Origin: Amphritea sp.
Lineage (GTDB): Bacteria > Pseudomonadota > Gammaproteobacteria > Pseudomonadales > Nitrincolaceae
Direction of reading: 5' to 3'
Length of the DNA: 21,082 bases
Assembly: GCA_024679635.1 (NCBI GenBank)
Contig: JAIBDA010000009.1
Location: 1-21,082, forward strand
Shown: positions 15,081 through 21,082 of the stretch, one piece after another
How the letters are laid out: each line of letters begins with the position of its first letter
Position numbering within the stretch: the stretch's first letter is position 1
Notes under the pieces: generated by a model
What the model saw: only the letters and a program-made list of their open reading frames with translations
Told to the model about the DNA's origin: nothing
The model's database searches: none
Translations under genes and position numbers: made by a program

Positions 15081-16754
15081 TTATAGTGCCAGCGCACTCA
15101 GCGGATCCATCAGGCATAACGCCATTTTTAACTGATCCACTTCGTCCTGCTGCTCTTTGGTATATTTCTGCTTTGCTTGTTTCTGACCGTGACCGCTCAG
15201 CAGAAGCTTTATTACATTCAGATATAATTCCGGTTCCCACCGCGCCAGACCTCTTTCCTGCAACGATTGAACAAGAGATTGTAATTGCGGTATAGCAACG
15301 TCCAGATGCCCTGCATCGAAACAAAACTGAGCTTGTTGCAACTGCCACCAAACACGCTGCCGCTCACCTTCTGCCTGAGCAGCACCTGTTGTTAATAGTT
15401 GTAGCCCCTGATCAAACTGCCCCTTTAAAGCTGCTTGTTTAGCTTCACCATATGCCGTATCCCAGGCCGCCGTATCAGCAGAATTTGAATCGCCAGTGCC
15501 AGCGCTACTGACTGAACTCAATTCAGTCTCAACCCAGGCCTGTGTCAACGGATCAACAAACCCCTCTCCATTGGCAAACTTACGACTAATAAAATCAGGG
15601 AATCGTATAAGTAAATGACTAACATTGTGCATAACCACGGCCGCTGCATCAGGGGCATCAAGCTCCTGTAATCCCCGGCACACCATCCGGTGTAAACCCA
15701 GCCAGAAAATTGCCCCTCCGGCATAGTTTTTCTCACATTCCTGAATCAATAGCTGCCAGTTACCCGCCTGTTCAAGTGCCTGCAGTTCCTGAATTCGATT
15801 ATCTGAAGGGATTTTTGGCAATACACCACTAGAGGGAAGTTTCTCCACAATCATCCAGGTACTGGTACGCAACAGGTGATAAGGATAGGGATCGGTGAGG
15901 CGCTGTTGCCGCAGCAACTGGCAGATCTTATCCACTGTGCGATTATTTGTTGTCAGCGCTTTTTCTATATCGGCTGTCGAAGTAACAGACTGGGGCTGAG
16001 CTTTAACCTGCTCTGCCTGGTTAGCTGCTGTATTAGGCAGGGACTTAGGCTGAATAACAGACTGTGCTGTCTCCGCCAATGGTTTTGACGCAACGATCTG
16101 TTCTACCTTAGCCTCAGCTTTTTCTTCTGTGATGCTCTGTTCCTGAACTTTATTCTGTTCGGCCAGAATAAATTCAGCATCCCGACAGAAACTGCTGAGT
16201 TGATTTTTACATTCGAACAGAAAGGGGGCATCATCGCCTAACCGTTTGTTAGCCGCCTGCTCTAAACGCTTAAACTGTTCGTTACTACGGACAATATCAG
16301 TAGCAATATCTTCGCTTACTTCAACTTCAGAAAATGGCCGCTCCAGTTTTTTAAGCATCCATTCAAACGCAGCAGCCCGCAATTTATTGGGCTTTTTAAG
16401 TCGGGCAGGATAGATATCATCCCAGTAATCTGCTTCCAACATCGATGCTAATAAAACGAAACCATTATGCAAACCCGCAAAGCCATGACGATAATAAAGC
16501 GCAACGCTTAGCCGACTGGCGACACGCAGGTCTTTTGAATGCTCGCGCAGGATCGTTTCCGATAAAACCTGGACACGGGTCCAGTCAATCGGTTGAATAT
16601 CGATCCCTTCGCCTTTCTTAATCTCATCATCCAGCTCATTATAAATATCGTCGTGCTGGACATCCCTGCCAGTTGGCTGGGATGCGCTGATTAACGCTGT
16701 AGCGAGCTTTTCTGCCCAGTCTTGCTCCATTACTCCCATGATAGGTTCAGGCAT
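15081..16754 (-). CDS. tssA: TssA, T6SS tail-assembly cap protein (ImpA N-terminal domain, VasJ-like)
   Basis: TssA primes tail polymerisation and caps the growing end. The ImpA N-terminal domain spans about 20-145: PTGRDVQHDDIYNELDDEIKKGEGIDIQPIDWTRV, SKDLRVASRLSVALYYRHGFAGL and LASMLEADYWDDIYPARLKKPNKLRAAAFEWML are typical. A glutamine/alanine-rich linker (about 195-270) leads to a C-terminal region with DPYPYHLLRTSTWMIVEKLP, like VasJ-class proteins. The start is uncertain: the ATG at 16754 overlaps the sapC stop by 8 nt with a weak binding site, while in-frame ATGs at 16739 and 16730 are alternatives. The C-terminal class assignment is less certain than the TssA call. Confidence 0.92.
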   Translation of the reverse strand: MPEPIMGVMEQDWAEKLATALISASQPTGRDVQHDDIYNELDDEIKKGEGIDIQPIDWTRVQVLSETILREHSKDLRVASRLSVALYYRHGFAGLHNGFVLLASMLEADYWDDIYPARLKKPNKLRAAAFEWMLKKLERPFSEVEVSEDIATDIVRSNEQFKRLEQAANKRLGDDAPFLFECKNQLSSFCRDAEFILAEQNKVQEQSITEEKAEAKVEQIVASKPLAETAQSVIQPKSLPNTAANQAEQVKAQPQSVTSTADIEKALTTNNRTVDKICQLLRQQRLTDPYPYHLLRTSTWMIVEKLPSSGVLPKIPSDNRIQELQALEQAGNWQLLIQECEKNYAGGAIFWLGLHRMVCRGLQELDAPDAAAVVMHNVSHLLIRFPDFISRKFANGEGFVDPLTQAWVETELSSVSSAGTGDSNSADTAAWDTAYGEAKQAALKGQFDQGLQLLTTGAAQAEGERQRVWWQLQQAQFCFDAGHLDVAIPQLQSLVQSLQERGLARWEPELYLNVIKLLLSGHGQKQAKQKYTKEQQDEVDQLKMALCLMDPLSALAL

Positions 16755-17454
16755 TAAACAGATGGGAGAACCGGCTTAGCGAAGCCAGGTGTTGATAGAT
16801 CAGCTCTAGTCCACCGGAACGATTCAACTCATCCAGGTCTGTAGTGCTCAGTTGTTTAAGGCGTTCACGATTAATAACAAAGAAACCATCCAATTTACGG
16901 CCTTCACCTGTTTCTTCAGCAACAAATGTCGCTTCCGTTGATTCAAGCAGCCCCAGGTCGGAAAGTTTGTCTGTAAAAATCTTGTTGCGTCTGAAATCCA
17001 GTTCAAATTGCTGCAAAAACTGACTGGTTTTTTGCAGATAGTCAGTCTGTTCATTGGCATCCGTGAATAATGCTTCTCCCCGTCCTTCTCGGTTACAGCC
17101 AGAATAGCTCTCGTCAATACACACCGTCAGCGTACTGTTCTGATCTGAGACGCTGGCAACCGTAAACGGATAGCGACGGACGTAGGCTGGCAGGTACGAC
17201 GCAAGCCACTGCCCCTGTCCATCGACAAACAGGTTTTCACCGGCTTTCGTACCAACTACAGCGACCGGGACATAGCCGTTATCAGCCGACATAAAAACAA
17301 TAGGGTAATGGAACAGTAACTGACCGAACTCGGAGAGACCGACAGGAATGGTATTAGCCGCGGCGGCAAAGCCGTAATCGACGATATCGACATTGAAGTC
17401 GTTATGATTAGCGGAACTGACAGCGGTCAGTTGCTGATAGAACATCGGTAGCAT
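16747..17454 (-). CDS. SapC family protein
   Basis: The 235-residue sequence matches the SapC family, named after a Campylobacter S-layer-associated gene; its biochemical function is not established. Blocks seen are MLPMFYQQLTAV at the start, FAAAANTIPVGLSEFGQLLFHYPIVFMSADNGYVPVAVVGTKAGENLFVDGQGQWLASYLPAYVRRYPFTVAS, FTDANEQTDYLQKTSQFLQQFELDFRRNKIFTDKL and LDGFFVINRERLKQLSTTDLDELNRSGGLELIYQHLASL. The last two are the 'fDGFlvvDeekLn.Ls...l.el...G.L.liyaHl.SL' ending of the family. There is no signal peptide. A longer reading from 17520 overlaps the upstream gene; the ATG at 17454 has a strong AAGGA. It starts 25 bp after the giant repeat protein and overlaps tssA, so it bridges adhesin and T6SS. 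Confidence 0.88.
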   Translation of the reverse strand: MLPMFYQQLTAVSSANHNDFNVDIVDYGFAAAANTIPVGLSEFGQLLFHYPIVFMSADNGYVPVAVVGTKAGENLFVDGQGQWLASYLPAYVRRYPFTVASVSDQNSTLTVCIDESYSGCNREGRGEALFTDANEQTDYLQKTSQFLQQFELDFRRNKIFTDKLSDLGLLESTEATFVAEETGEGRKLDGFFVINRERLKQLSTTDLDELNRSGGLELIYQHLASLSRFSHLFNA

Positions 17455-17461
17455 TTCAAAA

Positions 17462-17467
17462 TCCTTT
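17462..17467 (-). promoter_or_regulatory. Ribosome binding site deciding the sapC start
   Basis: The minus strand reads AAAGGA followed by seven bases (TTTTGAA) and ATG at 17454. It lies in the 25-bp gap between the giant repeat gene and sapC, and it argues against the 22-residue longer reading. Confidence 0.7.
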
Positions 17468-17479
17468 TTATATATCTGC

Positions 17480-20400
17480 CTATCCCTGGGCAAAACGTGT
17501 ACCAGCGGCGATATTATCACGCTGTGGCACAGCTAATGTGAAAACAGTATCGTATTTTTGCCAGAGATCAAAGATTTGTTTAAATTTTTTGGTTTGACGA
17601 ACATAACCGACTGTTCTTCCATCCTTATCGAGGTAAGCAAAAATATCGTCTTGCTGATCCTCTGGTAACCTCACACCATCACTTTTTACATCAAAGATAA
17701 TGACAAACTCGTTAAACAAAGCCTCATCAGCACCAAACAGATAGTTCAAAAAGTCAATCATACTCGCTGATAAAGCCGTATCTGTCAGAGCTGAGCGGAA
17801 CAAGACAGAAGAACCACTGGTATTCAATTGCCCCGATAATAAACTTGCCTGAGCTGTCAGATACGCATCCGCCCCTTTCAGGCTCAGAGTCGAAGAGGCA
17901 TAGTCTCCCGCAAAGGTAAAATCGATCGGGTTATTTGCTGCACCAATACTATTGGTAGATTGAACTTCTAAGCTCAAATTATCGTTCACATCAAATGTAA
18001 CACCGAGGTTAGATTCCAGGCTTCCTGTTTCAGAGATGAGCGTTAAATCATCCGCAGCTGCCATTGCAATCTGCATGCTATCTTCTTCTATCACAGTCAC
18101 TTTTTTGGCTCGGGTCTGAGTTAAACCGGAAACAGCCAATTGACCAAAGCGGGTTTCTTCAACCAGCTCCCCTAACCCCAGATAAATTTCATTATCGGCC
18201 TTAAAGGTTCCTTTGCCGCCAACGATTAAATCACCAGCATCAAAGATACTGTTGCCTGCGGTTACCGTCAGATTACCTAAGACAGAAGCATTGTTTAGCG
18301 TCAGGCTGTTAAGTTCTGCTATAGAGGCATTCTGAGCAGAAATGCTTAGAGTGTTAAAATCATTATCTGAGTTTTTCAATAGCAGGTCAGCGGAGGTATC
18401 TGCCGACAGGTGCCCCGTAATCTGCACCCTCTGATGACCAACAATATTCCCAGATACGGATGCTAACCCTGCATCACCATCAACGGTTACCTTTTGTAAA
18501 TTGATCCCCGTTTTAGCGGCTATATCCAGTCCGGTTAGCATATTCTGCTGCCCGATATCTCCAGATGTAAACTGATCGCTGTTAACGGTCAGTGAATAAC
18601 CCCCATCAACCAGACCCAGTCTTATATCGGAGCCCTTTAATGAAAGGCTAGCCATCAGGTTCACTGCCCCTACGACGGTTTGCTCACCTATAGTCTCCAC
18701 ATTGTTATACAGTTCAGCAGCTCCACCAATAAAAAGACTATCAGCGATAGCTGTATCATTAATTACCGCGTCACCACCGATACTGATCGCACCTGCTGTC
18801 ACTGTGGAAGCCAGGGTTGCATCCTCACTAACGGTAAGATCACGGATATTCACCGCATCATTGATCTCTGCTATACCGGTCAGCGTTAGATTATGTGCAC
18901 CGGTGAGAGCATTGGTTGTAACCTTGCTGCCGGTTAGATTGATATCATTCAGCAGGCTGACGGCACCGATGTAATGCTGCGTGCCCGTAGTAGTAACATC
19001 GGCACCCAAATCAGCAGCGCCGTTGATAACCAGGCTGTCCGCGATAACTGCACCATTAATATTCGCAGTACCATTAAGCCTTATAGCCTTTGCATTGACA
19101 GTAGCAGCGAATGCGCTATCGCCATTGACCGACAGGTCATTGACCGCAACGGTCCCATTGATATCCGCATCACCGGTGACCGTCAGTCTATGGGCGCCAC
19201 TGATGGCCTCGGCTGTAACGGTCGTCGCTGTCAGAGTGACGCCATCCGTTAATACAAGCGTGCCACCATAGTTCTGCGTCGCGGTTGTGGTGATATCTGC
19301 GGCAGTCTCTGTATTGCCGGTGATGGCCAGGCTATCAGCGATAACGGTCCCCTCAAATTCGGCAGCACCGCCAATACTGATCGCATCGGCATAAAGGGCT
19401 GTCACAAACGCCGCTGCGCCGCTAACCGACAGATCATTCACATTCATAACGCCGTTAATATCGGCATTACCGGCCAGGGTAAGGTTATGTGCGCCGGTGA
19501 CGGCATTAGTCGTAACTGTTGTGCCCGTCAGAATCACATCGTTATTCAGTGCCACTGCACCGGTATAGCTCTGCGTACCACTGGTGGTGACATTAGCTGC
19601 CAGATCCGTCGTACCGGCGATATCCAGACTGTCCACAGTCACCACATCAGCAATAACGACATCGCCGCCGATGCTGATCGCACCGCCCGTCACGGTGGAA
19701 GCAAAGGTTGCATCTGAACCGACCGTCAGATCATTAATATTGATTGCACCTGCACTGTTCAGTACGCCGGTAACTGTCAGGTTGTGCAGTCCGGTCACTG
19801 ACTGGGCGTCAATGTTACCGGCCAGGATAACGTTGTCACTGAGGCTCAGGTTACCCATATAGGTTTGCATATCGGCATAGATATCCCCAGCCAGGTCGAC
19901 TGTCTTAGTAAAGACAATGTCACTCAGCTGGTCCGTTGCCCCTACATCACCCGACAGATTAACAACCGCATTCAGTACGAGTTGATGGTGACCATCCACG
20001 GCCCCATTAAAGTTCACCGTTGACCCGGTGAGCGTCGTGTCACCGATCAGACTGACATCCCCGCCGTAGGTTTGAGTGGTGCCCGTGGTGACATCCGCAC
20101 CTAAATCGGTCATACCGCCGATGGATAGGCTATCGGCCAGAATGACGCCTTCGATCACGGCATTACCACCGACCGTTAACAGATTAGTACTGAGTGTAGA
20201 TGCAAAAGCAGCATCGCCACTGACGGTTAAATCGCTAACCATCACCGCCCCGTTCAGATCGGCATCACCGCTAACGATAAGGTTATGCGCGCCGGTCACT
20301 GCATTGGCGGTAACCGTGGTACCGGTTAGGGTTACCCCGTTAGCCAGGGTTACCGCGCCGGTATAACTCTGCGCGCCCGTCGTCGTAACGTCTGCACCCA

Positions 20401-21082
20401 GACCGGTCGTCCCGGTGATATCCAGACTGTCGGCGGTCACAACATCGCTGATGATTGCGTTACCACCAATACCGACCGCACCCGCATTCAGGGTGGAGGA
20501 CATCGTTGCATCTGAGCTAACGCTCAGATCATTAATATCAACAGCACCGGCACTATTTAGCGTACCAGTCACCACCAAGTTCTGTGGGCCTGTCATTGAC
20601 TGAGTCGAGACATCACCTACCAGGGTAACAGTGTCACTCAGCGTCAGGCTGTTCATAAAGTTCTGCACGCCCGCGGTGATATCCACGCCCAGCGCAACCG
20701 CTTTATCAAAGACGATCTCACTCAGCACGGTATTCCCACCCACGTCGCCTGACAGGTTAATGCCATCAGCATTCAGTTCCAGTCGATGAGCGCCATCCAC
20801 TGTTCCATTCAGGTTTACCGCACTTCCTATTCCAGTTGCCGTAAGCACCGCATCGTTCGTCAGGGTTACCGCGTCGGTATAGTTCTGGGCGCCCGTCGTC
20901 GTAACGTCTGCACCCAGATCGGTCGTCCCGGTGATAGCCAGACTATCCGCGGTCACAACATTGTCGATGGTCGCGTTACCACCAACGGTTACTGCATCCG
21001 CATCCAGGGTGGAGGACAAGCTTGCATCTGAGCTAACGCTCAGATCATTAATATCAACCGCACCGGCACTCTGTAACGTGCC
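17480..21082 (-). CDS. Giant repetitive beta-solenoid surface or secreted protein (filamentous-haemagglutinin-like), 3' part only
   Basis: The frame is open from the right edge to the TAG at 17480-17482, giving 1200 residues of C-terminal part; the true start is off the window. Composition is rich in Thr, Val, Ala, Gly, Asp and Asn, with no Cys, typical of secreted beta-helix adhesins. Six repeat units run to about 18746 (listed separately), followed by degenerate beta-strand sequence (for example LTVTAGNSIFDAGDLIVGGKGTFKADNEIYLG). The last 90 or so residues change character: charged and aromatic (DFLNYLFGADEALFNEFVIIFDVKSDGVRLPEDQQDD, then QTKKFKQIFDLWQKYD). No C-terminal membrane barrel ending in Phe, no LPxTG and no obvious contact-dependent toxin are seen. 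Two-partner secretion is the likeliest export route, but no TpsB partner or N-terminal TPS domain is in view. Confidence 0.85.
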   Translation of the reverse strand, partial: GTLQSAGAVDINDLSVSSDASLSSTLDADAVTVGGNATIDNVVTADSLAITGTTDLGADVTTTGAQNYTDAVTLTNDAVLTATGIGSAVNLNGTVDGAHRLELNADGINLSGDVGGNTVLSEIVFDKAVALGVDITAGVQNFMNSLTLSDTVTLVGDVSTQSMTGPQNLVVTGTLNSAGAVDINDLSVSSDATMSSTLNAGAVGIGGNAIISDVVTADSLDITGTTGLGADVTTTGAQSYTGAVTLANGVTLTGTTVTANAVTGAHNLIVSGDADLNGAVMVSDLTVSGDAAFASTLSTNLLTVGGNAVIEGVILADSLSIGGMTDLGADVTTGTTQTYGGDVSLIGDTTLTGSTVNFNGAVDGHHQLVLNAVVNLSGDVGATDQLSDIVFTKTVDLAGDIYADMQTYMGNLSLSDNVILAGNIDAQSVTGLHNLTVTGVLNSAGAININDLTVGSDATFASTVTGGAISIGGDVVIADVVTVDSLDIAGTTDLAANVTTSGTQSYTGAVALNNDVILTGTTVTTNAVTGAHNLTLAGNADINGVMNVNDLSVSGAAAFVTALYADAISIGGAAEFEGTVIADSLAITGNTETAADITTTATQNYGGTLVLTDGVTLTATTVTAEAISGAHRLTVTGDADINGTVAVNDLSVNGDSAFAATVNAKAIRLNGTANINGAVIADSLVINGAADLGADVTTTGTQHYIGAVSLLNDINLTGSKVTTNALTGAHNLTLTGIAEINDAVNIRDLTVSEDATLASTVTAGAISIGGDAVINDTAIADSLFIGGAAELYNNVETIGEQTVVGAVNLMASLSLKGSDIRLGLVDGGYSLTVNSDQFTSGDIGQQNMLTGLDIAAKTGINLQKVTVDGDAGLASVSGNIVGHQRVQITGHLSADTSADLLLKNSDNDFNTLSISAQNASIAELNSLTLNNASVLGNLTVTAGNSIFDAGDLIVGGKGTFKADNEIYLGLGELVEETRFGQLAVSGLTQTRAKKVTVIEEDSMQIAMAAADDLTLISETGSLESNLGVTFDVNDNLSLEVQSTNSIGAANNPIDFTFAGDYASSTLSLKGADAYLTAQASLLSGQLNTSGSSVLFRSALTDTALSASMIDFLNYLFGADEALFNEFVIIFDVKSDGVRLPEDQQDDIFAYLDKDGRTVGYVRQTKKFKQIFDLWQKYDTVFTLAVPQRDNIAAGTRFAQG
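18746..21082 (-). repeat. Alternating long and short repeat units in the giant protein
   Basis: Using the A/V-DSL motif as the unit start, boundaries fall at 20950, 20434, 20137, 19636, 19339 and 19042, with a degenerate seventh start at 18745. Unit lengths are 172, 99, 167, 99, 99 and 99 residues. The short unit carries ADSLxITG, DLGADVTTTGxQxYxGAV, VTxNAVTGAHNLT, DINGxVxVNDLxVSGDAAFAST and AISIGG. The long units add a roughly 70-residue insert containing VDGxHxLxLN, NLSGDVG and LSDIVF. Confidence 0.85.

Noticed and set aside
15076..15091. TGGCAC-like -24 element on the minus strand upstream of tssB (TGGCACTATAAATTAG)
   Set aside because: The -24 half is perfect but the -12 half reads ATTAG with no GC, so it is not a sigma-54 promoter. 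It overlaps the end of tssA by chance.
15076..15351. 91-codon minus-strand frame overlapping the tssA 3' end
   Set aside because: It is out of frame within tssA, low-complexity, and without a ribosome binding site.
17480..17800. C-terminal contact-dependent inhibition toxin at the end of the giant protein
   Set aside because: There is no recognisable delimiting motif or toxin fold, and the next gene is SapC rather than a small immunity gene.
18599..21031. Many plus-strand frames opposite the giant repeat gene
   Set aside because: They recur with the repeat period and share the same Ser/Thr/Ala-rich sequence, which is the antisense of the repeats.

Overview
The window is one strand-coherent stretch: every supported gene reads leftward (minus strand), so transcription runs from high to low coordinates. 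It is a type VI secretion system (T6SS) locus from a Gram-negative bacterium. The protein styles (VasH-type sigma-54 activator, VgrG with a DUF4123 adaptor, SapC, filamentous-haemagglutinin-like repeats) suggest a gammaproteobacterium, perhaps a marine Oceanospirillales-type one. That placement is inference; there is no rRNA or tRNA to anchor it.

Right part (about 16.7-21.1 kb): the 3' end of a giant repetitive surface or secreted protein, running off the right edge, is followed 25 bp later by a SapC-family gene. The sapC 3' end overlaps the T6SS core operon.

Middle (about 5.1-16.75 kb), in transcription order: tssA, tssB and tssC (sheath), tssE (baseplate gp25-like), tssF and tssG (baseplate wedge), tssH/clpV (sheath-recycling ATPase), and a GAF-AAA+-Fis sigma-54 activator of the VasH type. 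Gaps are short or genes overlap, so this looks like one operon. The membrane complex (tssJ, tssL, tssM), tssK, hcp, fha/tagH and a PAAR gene are not in the window and must lie elsewhere if the system is complete.

Left part (1-5 kb): a separate effector module. Directly after the activator's stop codon lies a sequence matching the sigma-54 -24/-12 consensus (TGGCATA-N4-TTGCT), then a leader with an 8-bp hairpin. Then come vgrG, a DUF4123 adaptor/chaperone, a small unrecognised helical protein, a class-3 lipase effector with an N-terminal 11-residue repeat helix, and a GTG-started ankyrin-repeat lipoprotein overlapping the lipase by 4 nt (GTGA). The lipoprotein is the likely immunity protein and runs off the left edge. 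Sampled lines suggest this module is more AT-rich than the core.

Working model: the last core gene product (VasH-like) acts with sigma-54 on the promoter that begins immediately after its own gene, driving the vgrG-effector-immunity module. VgrG and DUF4123 load the lipase on the T6SS spike, the lipase attacks phospholipid in target cells, and the exported lipoprotein protects siblings. Why a giant beta-repeat protein and SapC are placed directly upstream of tssA is the most open question here.
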